From CAIMFV01 sp040757715 (GTDB lineage Bacteria > Pseudomonadota > Alphaproteobacteria > Caulobacterales > Caulobacteraceae): a stretch of 64,000 nucleotides of DNA. Position numbers and translations under genes: made by a program. The DNA lies in assembly GCA_040757715.1 (NCBI GenBank), contig JBFLWS010000001.1, positions 186,001-250,000 of the forward strand. Direction: 5' to 3'. The notes below the pieces were generated by a model, which was given only the letters and a program-made list of their open reading frames with translations, was not told the DNA's origin and did not search any database. Shown here one piece after another: positions 33,438-41,230 of this stretch (position 1 is its first letter; each line of letters starts with the position of its first letter).

Positions 33438-33468
33438 TTGAAGCGCGTATGACAGATGTTATAATCTG
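33438..33468 (+). promoter_or_regulatory. Promoter and probable autoregulatory operator of the AbrB/Doc module
   Basis: TTGAAG (33438-33443) and a perfect TATAAT (33460-33465) are spaced by 16 bp. The inverted repeat CAGAT (33453-33457) and ATCTG (33464-33468) straddles the -10 element, where an AbrB-type antitoxin dimer could bind and repress its own operon. The antitoxin start is 24 bp downstream of the repeat. Confidence 0.6.
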
Positions 33469-33491
33469 CTCGCCATGGAAGGAGCGCGATC

Positions 33492-33719
33492 ATGATCCAG
33501 CTGAAGGTCACCCAGGTGGGTAATTCCCTCGGCGTCGTCCTGCCTAAGGAGGCGCTGATCAAGCTCGGCGTCGACAAGGGCGACACGCTCTATCTCACCG
33601 AAGCGCCGGGGGGTGAAATGCGTATTTCAACCTATGATGCGCGCGTTAGGCGACAAATAGCGCTCGGCGAGCAATTGATGGATAAATACAAGGAGACCTT
33701 CCGAGTCTTGGCGAAATGA
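33492..33719 (+). CDS. AbrB/MazE-type antitoxin
   Basis: 75 residues. The N-terminal swapped-hairpin DNA-binding domain is clear: MIQLKVTQVGNSLGVVLPKE, then ALIKLGVDKGDTLYLTEAPG. The C-terminal helix region (YDARVRRQIALGEQLMDKYK) is expected to bind and neutralise the toxin. The Shine-Dalgarno GGAAGGAG sits 6-13 bp before the ATG. The toxin gene follows after one base, a normal antitoxin-first arrangement. Codon GC content is lower toward the 3' end, hinting at transfer. Confidence 0.92.
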   Translation: MIQLKVTQVGNSLGVVLPKEALIKLGVDKGDTLYLTEAPGGEMRISTYDARVRRQIALGEQLMDKYKETFRVLAK

Positions 33720-33720
33720 C

Positions 33721-34125
33721 ATGGCCGAGCCTGAATGGTTGGAGCTGGAAGCGGTTCTGACCCTGCACGAACGTAGTTTGGCCTTGCACGGCGGAGCGCC
33801 AGGGGAGCATGACCGCGGCCTGCTGGAGTCGGCGCTCCAACGCCCGAAGAATCGATTCCATTATGACGGCGTTGAAGATGTGTTTGATCTCGCCGCCACC
33901 TATTGCGCTGGGATCAGCAGCAATCATCCCTTCATCGATGGCAATAAGCGGGCGGCGTTTGCGGCGCTGGTCCTGTTTCTGCTTGTGAACGGCTATTTGC
34001 TGGAGGTCGGCTGGGAAGAGGCGACGGCGGCGATCTACACCCTGGCGGCCGGCGAAATGGACATCCCTACCCTCGCCGCCTGGGCGCGCAAGAACGTGGT
34101 CCCGTTTATTCCGCCAGCACCCTAG
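33721..34125 (+). CDS. doc: Fic/Doc family toxin
   Basis: 134 residues of the short Doc type. The Fic motif is HPFIDGNKRAAF (H69 to F80), matching HxFx(D/A)GNKR, and the family N-terminus is LHERSLALHGGAPGEHDRGL then LESALQRPKNRFHYDG. Doc of phage P1 phosphorylates elongation factor Tu and stops translation. It normally pairs with a Phd antitoxin, but here the partner is AbrB-like. The end overlaps the convergent ispH gene by 20 bp. Confidence 0.93.
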   Translation: MAEPEWLELEAVLTLHERSLALHGGAPGEHDRGLLESALQRPKNRFHYDGVEDVFDLAATYCAGISSNHPFIDGNKRAAFAALVLFLLVNGYLLEVGWEEATAAIYTLAAGEMDIPTLAAWARKNVVPFIPPAP

Positions 34126-35065
34126 GCAGCTTGAAGGTCACCGTCTCGCGCACGCTGTCGCTGTCCTCGATGTCGAGGGTGAAGCGCGCGGCCAGGGCCG
34201 CCAGCACGCCTTCCACCAACACTTCAGGGGCCGAGGCGCCGGCGGTGAGGCCGAGCGTGGTCACACCCTCCAGCCAGGCCGGATCAAGCCCGCTGGAATC
34301 ATCGAGCAAATAGGCGGCCCTGGCCCCGGCGCGCACGGCCACCTCCACCAGCCTTTGCGAATTGGATGAGCGCGGCGAGCCCACCACCAGCACGAGGTCG
34401 CACTGGGCGGCGAGGCGCTTCACCGCCTCCTGCCGATTGGTGGTGGCGTAGCAGATGTCCTCGCGGTGCGGTCCCTGGATGGCGGGAAAGCGCGCCTTCA
34501 ACGCCTCGACGATCCCGGCCGTGTCGTCCACCGAGAGCGTGGTCTGGGTGACATAGGCGAGGTTGCTCGGATCGCGCGGGATCAGGGCAGCCACGTCGGC
34601 GAGGGTCTCGATCAGGGTGATGGCGCCCGTTGGAGCTTGACCCAGCGTGCCGATCACCTCGGGATGCCCGGCGTGGCCGATGAGCAGCACCTGCCGCCCG
34701 GCCGCCACATGCCGTTCAGCGTCGAGGTGCACCTTGGACACCAGGGGACAGGTGGCGTCGAGGAAGAACAGATCGCGCGCCTGAGCCGCCGCCGGCACTG
34801 ACTTCGGCACCCCATGCGCCGAGAAGATCACCGGACGGTCGGCGGGGCACTCGTCGAGCTCGGCCACGAACACCGCGCCCATGGCCTTCAGCCGCTCCAC
34901 CACATGGCGGTTATGCACGATCTCATGACGCACGAAGACGGGCGCGCCGTACTTGGCCAGGGCCCGCTCCACGATCTGGATGGCGCGATCGACCCCGGCG
35001 CAAAAGCCGCGCGGACTGGCCATCAGCACCTTCAGCGACGGTTTTGCGGCGGGGGGCAGGTCCAT
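34106..35065 (-). CDS. ispH: 4-hydroxy-3-methylbut-2-enyl diphosphate reductase
   Basis: 319 residues. The three iron-sulfur cysteines appear in SPRGFCAGVDRAIQIVE, FFLDATCPLVSKVH and EDICYATTNRQEAV. Substrate residues are seen in FVRHEIVHNRHVV and VGSPRSSNSQRLVEVA. It makes IPP and DMAPP in the last MEP step. In relatives thrB follows directly; here the AbrB/Doc module on the opposite strand intervenes. A 3' overlap with doc means the last codons are shared antisense. Confidence 0.97.
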   Translation of the reverse strand: MDLPPAAKPSLKVLMASPRGFCAGVDRAIQIVERALAKYGAPVFVRHEIVHNRHVVERLKAMGAVFVAELDECPADRPVIFSAHGVPKSVPAAAQARDLFFLDATCPLVSKVHLDAERHVAAGRQVLLIGHAGHPEVIGTLGQAPTGAITLIETLADVAALIPRDPSNLAYVTQTTLSVDDTAGIVEALKARFPAIQGPHREDICYATTNRQEAVKRLAAQCDLVLVVGSPRSSNSQRLVEVAVRAGARAAYLLDDSSGLDPAWLEGVTTLGLTAGASAPEVLVEGVLAALAARFTLDIEDSDSVRETVTFKLPRVLAE

Positions 35066-35222
35066 GAGCGGTAGTTAGGCGCAATCGACCAGGGACGCCA
35101 GGGGCGACAGCCGCGCGCGCGCCGCACTTTGGCCTTCGTTGCGAGCTTCTGCTGAAACCGCTAGACACTCCCAAACTCCGCAGGCTGGACCCCTCGTTCA
35201 GCGCCACATGGAACATCGCCCC

Positions 35223-35906
35223 ATGCGCCGTCTTTCCTTCCTCTTCCTCGGCGTCGCCCTGCTCGCCGCGGTGCCGACGCTGAACGCCTACGCCCAGTCG
35301 CGTCAGCAGCAGGAGGATGACGAGCGCCGCAAGCAGCAGGACGAGGAAGAAAAGAAGAAAAAGCAGAAGGAAAAGGACTGGGCCCTGGGCGAGGCGCCGT
35401 TGCCGAAGGTGAACACTGCCGGCCCCTGCCCGTTCGTCCGCTCGCTCTACGACGCCGCGCGCTATGTCGAGCTTAAGGATCGCAAGGAGAGCGCCAGCGC
35501 GGTGGGTTTCACTGGCGAGATCGAGGGCATCAAGTCCACCTGCGAATATAAGGGCGGCGAGCCGATCCGACTCAAGATGGCCACGGACTTCGCCTTCGGT
35601 CGCGGCCCGCAGGCGGACGGCGAGACCAAGATCTACCGCTATTGGGTCGCGGTGACGGTGCGCAACTCGGTGGTGCTGGATAAGAAGTATTTCGACGTGA
35701 AGGTCAGCTTCCCCAAGGGCGCCGACCGCGTGGCCTTGGTGGACCGGCTGGAAGATATCGAAATCCCGCGCGCCAACTCCACGGTGAGCGGCTCGAATTT
35801 CGAGGTTCTGGTGGGCTTTGACGTGACGCCGGACATGATTCAGTTCAACCGTCTTGGCAAACGCTTCCTGCCCAATACCGCCAACCCCGTGGCGACCTCG
35901 AACTGA
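35223..35906 (+). CDS. Secreted protein with charged coiled segment, function unknown
   Basis: 227 residues from the ATG at 35223; an in-frame ATG at 35208 and an open frame back to 35139 exist, but the signal peptide MRRLSFLFLGVALLAAVPTL, with cleavage near AYAQ, fits the chosen start. The mature protein begins with a strongly charged, Gln/Glu/Lys-rich stretch (about residues 25-50), probably a helix or coiled coil. A mostly beta domain of about 170 residues follows, with two cysteines (GPCPFVRSLYDAARY and STCEYKGG) that could form a disulfide. I do not recognise a named family. It is 4 bp upstream of argS and probably co-transcribed. Confidence 0.8.
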   Translation: MRRLSFLFLGVALLAAVPTLNAYAQSRQQQEDDERRKQQDEEEKKKKQKEKDWALGEAPLPKVNTAGPCPFVRSLYDAARYVELKDRKESASAVGFTGEIEGIKSTCEYKGGEPIRLKMATDFAFGRGPQADGETKIYRYWVAVTVRNSVVLDKKYFDVKVSFPKGADRVALVDRLEDIEIPRANSTVSGSNFEVLVGFDVTPDMIQFNRLGKRFLPNTANPVATSN

Positions 35907-35910
35907 GCCG

Positions 35911-37671
35911 ATGACTGATCTAAGAACGCGCCTGTCGCAGGCGGTGGAAGCCGCCTTTGCGAGCGCTGACCTGCCTCCGGAACTCGGCCGCGTCACCCCC
36001 TCCGACCGGCCTGACCTCGCCGACTTCCAAAGCAACGGCGCCCTGGCCGCCGCCAAGGCCGCCAAGGCCAATCCGCGCGAGCTGGCCGCCAAGGTGGCGG
36101 CCGTGCTGCAGGCTGATCCGCGCCTTGCCAAGGTGGAGATCGCCGGGCCGGGCTTCATCAACCTGGTGATGTCCGACGCCGCCCTGTCGGAGCGAGCCGC
36201 CGAGATCGCCGCCGACTCTCGCGCCGGCGCTGGTCAGGTGGAGACGCCTCGGCGCGTGATCGTCGACTATGGCGGGCCAAATGTGGCCAAGCCCATGCAT
36301 GTGGGCCACCTGCGCGCCTCCATCATCGGCGAGAGCGTGAAGCGCCTGTTCCGCTTCCTCGGCGACGAGGTGCTCGGCGACGCCCACTTCGGCGACTGGG
36401 GCTTCCAGATGGGGCTGCTGATCGTGGCCGTGGGCGACGAGCAGCCTGGCTCGCCCTTCCTGGCCGAAGGCGAAGGTCCGTTCCCAGAAACTTCGCCGGT
36501 GAGCCTCGCCGACCTCGAACGGCTCTACCCCCTCGCCGCCGCCAAGGCCAAGACCGAGCCCGAGTTTCGCGACCGGGCGCGCAAGGCCACCGCCGAGCTG
36601 CAAAACGGCCGGCCGGGCTATCGCGCCCTCTGGCGGCATTTCGTGGCTGTGAGCCGGGTGGCGCTGGAGCGCGACTTCGCCGCCCTCGGGGTGCACTTCG
36701 ACCTCTGGAAGGGCGAGAGCGACGCCGATCCGCTGATCCCGGAAATGGTGGCCGAGCTCGAAGCCAAGCGCCTGCTCGTGGAGGATCAGGGCGCGCGCAT
36801 TGTCCGTGTGGCCCGCGAGGGCGACAAGCGCGAGCTGCCGCCGCTCCTGGTGATCTCGTCGGAAGGCTCGGCCATGTACGGCACCACCGATCTCGCCACC
36901 ATTCTGGATCGGCGCAAATCGTTCGATCCCGATCTGATGCTCTATTGCGTCGACCAACGTCAGGCGGACCACTTCGAACAGGTGTTCCGCGCCGCGTGCC
37001 TCGTAGGCTACGCCAAGGACGGCGCGCTCGAGCACATCGGCTTCGGCACCATGAACGGGCCCGACGGCAAGCCGTTCAAGACCCGCGAGGGCGGCGTGTT
37101 GAAGCTGGCCGACCTCATCGGCATGACCACCGACAAGGCCCGCGATCGCCTGCACGAGGCTGGCCTCGGCGCCGAGCTCGACCCGGCCGAGTTCGAGGCC
37201 ACGGCGGCCAAGGTGGCGGTGGCGGCGCTGAAGTTCGCCGACCTCGGCAATTATCGCGGCACCAGCTACATCTTCGACCTCGATCGCTTCACTAGCTTCG
37301 AGGGCAAGACCGGCCCCTACCTGCTCTATCAGTCGGTGCGCATCAAATCCCTGCTGCGCAAGGCCGACGGCGAAGGCGCTTCGGCGGGCCCCATCACGAT
37401 CGCCGAACCGGCTGAGCGCGAACTCGCCCTCACCCTCGACGCCTTCGAGGGCGCGCTGAAGGACGCCTACGACCGTCGTGCGCCCAACCACATCGCCGAG
37501 CACGCCTATCGCCTGGCCCAGAGCTTCTCCAAGTTCTACGCCGCTTGTCCGGTGCTGGCGGCGCCGGATGCGGCCACGCGCGGCTCGCGTCTCGCCCTGG
37601 CGCAAACCACGCTGAAGCAGCTCGACCTGTCGCTGGACCTGCTGGGGATCACCACGCCCGACAGAATGTAA
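35911..37671 (+). CDS. argS: Arginyl-tRNA synthetase
   Basis: 586 residues from the ATG at 35911; the frame is open a little further upstream. The Arg-tRNA-specific N-terminal Add-1 domain (about 1-110) is followed by the HIGH-type motif VAKPMHVGHLRASIIGES. The KMSK site is replaced by the usual ArgS variant GKPFKTREGG. The C-terminal anticodon-binding domain ends LDLSLDLLGITTPDRM. It charges tRNA-Arg. It follows the unknown secreted gene with a 4-bp gap. Confidence 0.97.
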   Translation: MTDLRTRLSQAVEAAFASADLPPELGRVTPSDRPDLADFQSNGALAAAKAAKANPRELAAKVAAVLQADPRLAKVEIAGPGFINLVMSDAALSERAAEIAADSRAGAGQVETPRRVIVDYGGPNVAKPMHVGHLRASIIGESVKRLFRFLGDEVLGDAHFGDWGFQMGLLIVAVGDEQPGSPFLAEGEGPFPETSPVSLADLERLYPLAAAKAKTEPEFRDRARKATAELQNGRPGYRALWRHFVAVSRVALERDFAALGVHFDLWKGESDADPLIPEMVAELEAKRLLVEDQGARIVRVAREGDKRELPPLLVISSEGSAMYGTTDLATILDRRKSFDPDLMLYCVDQRQADHFEQVFRAACLVGYAKDGALEHIGFGTMNGPDGKPFKTREGGVLKLADLIGMTTDKARDRLHEAGLGAELDPAEFEATAAKVAVAALKFADLGNYRGTSYIFDLDRFTSFEGKTGPYLLYQSVRIKSLLRKADGEGASAGPITIAEPAERELALTLDAFEGALKDAYDRRAPNHIAEHAYRLAQSFSKFYAACPVLAAPDAATRGSRLALAQTTLKQLDLSLDLLGITTPDRM

Positions 37672-37760
37672 TCGCTCAGGAGCTCGCATCTGGCGCGAAC
37701 CGCGCTGACAAGCTCTGTCGGCTTCAGTAGCGTGACGGCGATCATCCGCCGGGGCGTTTC

Positions 37761-38540
37761 ATGTCCATCGTCGTCGCCAAAGACACCTCCGCCCGCGGGC
37801 GCAAGGACGCGAAGCGCGTGGGCGAGCCTAGTCGGCGCGTGCCGGAGGTGGAGCGCGGCGGGCCGCACCTGCCGCTCTTTCGCAAGCGCGCGGCGATCTA
37901 TGTGGACGGCTTCAACCTGTTCCACGCGATCGACGACATTCAGCGTCCCTATCTGCACTGGGTGGACCTGAAGGCGATCATGACCCAGATCATCCCCCGC
38001 TCGCAGGTGGTGAAGCGGGTGGTGTGGGTGACCGCCTTCAAGCCCCAGGGGCGGACCAAGAACGACCGCCAGCTCGCCTATATGAACGCCCTGATGGCCA
38101 GGGGCGTGGTCTACCAGACCGGCCACTTCGTCATGCATGTGAACGGCTGCAACGCCTGCGGTCATCGCTGGACCGAGTCCACCGAGAAGCAGAGCGATGT
38201 GAACCTGGCCCTCGCTCTTGCCGACGACGCCCACGCCGATCGCTTCGACGTGGCCTATCTGGTCACCGTGGACGGCGACCACGCGGCCACCGCTCGCTAC
38301 CTGAAGACCCATTTCCGCGGCAAGCGTCTGGTGTCAGTGGCTCCGCCCGGACGCATGCACAATCGGCACATCCTCGACTGGGCCGATGCTCGCGCGACCA
38401 TCACCACCGAGCACCTGGAGAACGCCCTCCTGCCGGCCCTGGTGAAGGGGCGCGGCCGCAAGGTGGAGCGCCCCGCGGCCTGGCTGCCGCCCGAGCTACC
38501 CAAGCAGAAGCGTCACCTGAAGCTGGTGGTGTCGCAATAA
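37761..38540 (+). CDS. NYN domain-containing protein (PIN-like nuclease fold)
   Basis: 259 residues. The N-terminal basic tail (about 1-40) is followed by the NYN core: RAAIYVDGFNLFHAIDDI (first Asp), then KQSDVNLALALADDAHADRF and YLVTVDGDHAATARYLKTH (further acidic residues). A single CxxC-His segment, NGCNACGHRW, precedes the second acidic motif, and a Lys/Arg-rich C-terminus (GRGRKVERP, KQKRHLKL) suggests nucleic-acid binding. NYN proteins are predicted metal-dependent RNases acting in RNA decay or defence, but the function here is not known. It is 90 bp after argS and convergent with the downstream kinase gene. Confidence 0.85.
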   Translation: MSIVVAKDTSARGRKDAKRVGEPSRRVPEVERGGPHLPLFRKRAAIYVDGFNLFHAIDDIQRPYLHWVDLKAIMTQIIPRSQVVKRVVWVTAFKPQGRTKNDRQLAYMNALMARGVVYQTGHFVMHVNGCNACGHRWTESTEKQSDVNLALALADDAHADRFDVAYLVTVDGDHAATARYLKTHFRGKRLVSVAPPGRMHNRHILDWADARATITTEHLENALLPALVKGRGRKVERPAAWLPPELPKQKRHLKLVVSQ

Positions 38541-38541
38541 C

Positions 38542-40131
38542 TCATGCGGCGCTGCTCGCACCGTTCTCCGCGGCGTGGGTCAGAAGGGCGTAGATCTGGC
38601 CAAGGTCGACAGGCTTGGTGAGCACCTCGTCCATGCCCGCGGCGCGGTAGGCCACATGCTGTTCGCGAAACGCATTGGCCGTCAGCCCGACAATGACCGT
38701 ACGGCTGCGGTCCGTTCCAACCTCCAGCTTGCGGATTTGCCGCGTCGCATCGACGCCCGAAAGGCGCGGCATCTGGATATCCATCAGCACGAGATCAAAC
38801 TCACGCGCCCGCCAAGCGGCCACCGCCTCGTCGCCGTCCTCGGCGAACACGGGCTCGACGCCAAAGCTTTGCAGGACCGTCATCAGCACCATGCGATTGG
38901 TTGCGTTGTCCTCGGCCACCAACACCCTCAGTGCGGACATAGGCTCAGAGGCGATCTGGAGGCCATGCGGCGCCAGCGCAGGCGCCTCGGGCGCCGGCGC
39001 CGCGGCTTCCACCAGCGGCAGCTCCAGCGTGAAGGTCGAGCCTTGGCCGAGCTTGCTACGCACCGTCACCGTGCCGCCCATCAGATCGGCCAGGCGTCGG
39101 CAGATGGCGAGGCCCAGCCCCGTGCCGCCGTGTTTACGCGTTACGGAGCTGTCGGACTGTACGAAGGGGCGAAACAGCCGGCGTTGGGCGTCGGCGGAGA
39201 TGCCTTCCCCGGTATCCTTGATCTCCACCCGCAGGAGATTGCGGCTTCGCACCGCCTCGACCCGGATTTCGCCTTCAGCCGTGAATTTCACCGCATTGGA
39301 AATCAGGTTGTAGAGGATTTGCCGAATCCGCGTGGGGTCGCCCTTGATCCGCCCGGGCAGGCTATCAGCCACCAGGACGAAATCGAGACCTTTGCGTTCC
39401 GCCGCCTTGGCGAAAACATCGCACACCGCCACGAGCGTGGCTTCGAGATCGAACTCGGTTTCTTCGATCTCGATCTGCCCCGCTTCGATCTTCGAAAGAT
39501 CAAGCACATCGTTGACGATGGCCAACAGGTCGAGACTGGACTGGCGGATTACGTCGAGTTGTTGCTGTTGGGCCGGCGAAAGGCCCGATTGGTCGAAGAC
39601 CTGCGCCATGCCGAGGATGCCGTTCAAGGGCGTGCGGATTTCATGACTGATGGTGGCCAGGAACGCGCTCTTGGCGCGATTGGCGGCTTGCGCTTCAGCG
39701 AGCACGTCGCTGAGCGAACGTTGCGCGTCCGACCACTCGGTCGAGTCTTTCACAATGACGGCGAAGAATAAGCTGGGACCAGCCTCTAACTTTCGCACCG
39801 AGATTTGAGCTGGAAATTCTTCCCCCGTTTTGCGTCGGCCGAACACCTGCCGGCGGGCGCCCATATACAAATTTTCTCGTCCGTGTTCGGCGAATTGCGC
39901 CATGTAACGGCCGTGGTCGGCGACGAAACGCTCGGGCAGCAACAGGTCGATCTTGCGCCCGCCGACTTCTTCCGCGGAGTATTTAAAAATATCCTCCGCG
40001 CCGCGACTGAAGAATAATATCGTTTGCGTAATATCGCAGATCAGGAACCCTTCGTTCGAAAGCTTCAGAAATCCGTCCAACAATTGATGCACATTAAACG
40101 ATTCAAACACGCCTTTAGCACCAGCCTGCAT
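38542..40131 (-). CDS. PAS-containing hybrid histidine kinase/response regulator (paralogue)
   Basis: 529 residues with the same layout as the kinase at 28165-29766: PAS (about 15-140, with ILFFSRGAEDIFKYSAEE), phosphoacceptor H163 in FLATISHEIRTPLNG, HATPase (GTGLGLAICRRLADLMGG), and receiver with D451 (DLVLMDIQMPRLSGVD). It is soluble and lacks an output domain. The two proteins can be aligned over almost their whole length without large gaps, so they come from a duplication. This copy stands alone, without a receptor partner. A promoter candidate lies at 40197-40226. Confidence 0.93.
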   Translation of the reverse strand: MQAGAKGVFESFNVHQLLDGFLKLSNEGFLICDITQTILFFSRGAEDIFKYSAEEVGGRKIDLLLPERFVADHGRYMAQFAEHGRENLYMGARRQVFGRRKTGEEFPAQISVRKLEAGPSLFFAVIVKDSTEWSDAQRSLSDVLAEAQAANRAKSAFLATISHEIRTPLNGILGMAQVFDQSGLSPAQQQQLDVIRQSSLDLLAIVNDVLDLSKIEAGQIEIEETEFDLEATLVAVCDVFAKAAERKGLDFVLVADSLPGRIKGDPTRIRQILYNLISNAVKFTAEGEIRVEAVRSRNLLRVEIKDTGEGISADAQRRLFRPFVQSDSSVTRKHGGTGLGLAICRRLADLMGGTVTVRSKLGQGSTFTLELPLVEAAAPAPEAPALAPHGLQIASEPMSALRVLVAEDNATNRMVLMTVLQSFGVEPVFAEDGDEAVAAWRAREFDLVLMDIQMPRLSGVDATRQIRKLEVGTDRSRTVIVGLTANAFREQHVAYRAAGMDEVLTKPVDLGQIYALLTHAAENGASSAA

Positions 40132-40447
40132 GTGTTGAATTCCCTATAATGTGCGTCGCCACCCTCTTCGGATGAATCAACTCCTATTACATTTGCGATA
40201 TATTCCTAATTTGGGAAAAAAGTCAAAACTCCGATAAGCATTTTTGCCTAAGGCGACCATCCGGGGTCGCACTCGATACGAATTCGCACACGATGAAGTG
40301 GGATTGCGCGATCGATGATCGGGCTACGCGAATCCGGCGCGTTCAACGCTCCGCCGACCTATATAGGGGCGTTGCAGAACGGCGGACATTGGAAGGCGAA
40401 ATTGCGAACACTCGCGCTTGGGCGAGCTGAGCTCAGCCCAGGTTGAG
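40132..40447. other. Intergenic region between kinase and tRNA-Pro
   Basis: About 316 bp without a gene. The part next to the kinase (40140-40245) is AT-rich and contains a promoter candidate on the minus strand. The part next to the tRNA contains small palindromes (for example CTCGC and GCGAG near 40410-40426) but no clear terminator. Confidence 0.7.
40197..40226 (-). promoter_or_regulatory. Candidate promoter of the hybrid kinase gene
   Basis: On the minus strand TTGACT (40226-40221) and TATATC (40202-40197) are separated by 18 bp. The kinase ATG at 40131 is 66 bp downstream of the -10 element. Confidence 0.4.
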
Positions 40448-40524
<77 letters not shown>

Positions 40525-40544
40525 TAACCCTGACAAGGGCCTGC

Positions 40545-40573
40545 GCCATAAGGCTTTCTGGAGGCGGCCGCAA
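40545..40573 (-). promoter_or_regulatory. Promoter of tRNA-Pro(TGG)
   Basis: Minus strand: TTGCGG (40573-40568), 17-bp spacer, TATGGC (40550-40545). The tRNA 5' end is 21 bp downstream. It has the same -35 sequence and spacing as the promoter of the other tRNA-Pro gene. Confidence 0.5.
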
Positions 40574-40655
40574 GCGAACAATTACAGACTGTCCGACTCC
40601 GCAGTCAGACGGTCGTCAGACAAGGCTCCACGCCTGGAGCCGCATTAGCACCGCC

Positions 40656-41138
40656 TCAGGGCTTGGCGGCGAAGGCCGCTTCGTCGATCACCTTGTCGCC
40701 GGGCTTGATGTGCAGCTTGTCGGCGAGCCCGCCATTGATCTCCACCACGGCTCGGGCCGGGCCCGTCGAAGGCAGCGGCGTCTCATCCATGGGACGGGCG
40801 TTCTTGGCGATATTGAGCACGCGGCCATCGGCCCCGACAAAAATAATGTCGAGCGGGATCAGTGTATTGCGCATCCAGAAGGCCTGGGCGTGCGGCGGCT
40901 GATCATCGAACACGAAGATCATGCCGTGCCCGTCCTGCATGGACTTGCGGTACATAAGGCCGATTTCGCGCGCAGCTTCGTCCTTGGCCACTTCCATGGT
41001 GAAGCGGTGCTTGGCCTTGCCACAGTCGATCACCAACGATTCCGTGGGCAGGGCTTGCGGCTTGCCGTTGTTCAACCCCTGCGCGTACGCGCCGCTGGCA
41101 ATGAGAGCAAGGCACGTCAGGACGGCGGCGGATTTCAT
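40656..41138 (-). CDS. DUF192 family secreted protein
   Basis: 160 residues from the ATG at 41138, which starts a normal signal peptide (MKSAAVLTCLALIASGAYAQ); an open frame continues to 41192. The DUF192 core is visible: IGLMYRKSMQDGHGMIFVFD, then FWMRNTLIPLDIIFVGADG and KPGDKV. The family is small, periplasmic, and of uncharacterised function. The neighbouring order (cold-shock gene, DUF192, tRNA-Pro) is conserved in relatives. Confidence 0.9.
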   Translation of the reverse strand: MKSAAVLTCLALIASGAYAQGLNNGKPQALPTESLVIDCGKAKHRFTMEVAKDEAAREIGLMYRKSMQDGHGMIFVFDDQPPHAQAFWMRNTLIPLDIIFVGADGRVLNIAKNARPMDETPLPSTGPARAVVEINGGLADKLHIKPGDKVIDEAAFAAKP

Positions 41139-41230
41139 GCGGTCACAGCTCAAAAGTTGATCCACCTCGCCCGGCCGGCGAGGCGGCGTCACTATGCGGC
41201 AAGGTCGCGGCCGACTCTAGTCCCGGCGGC

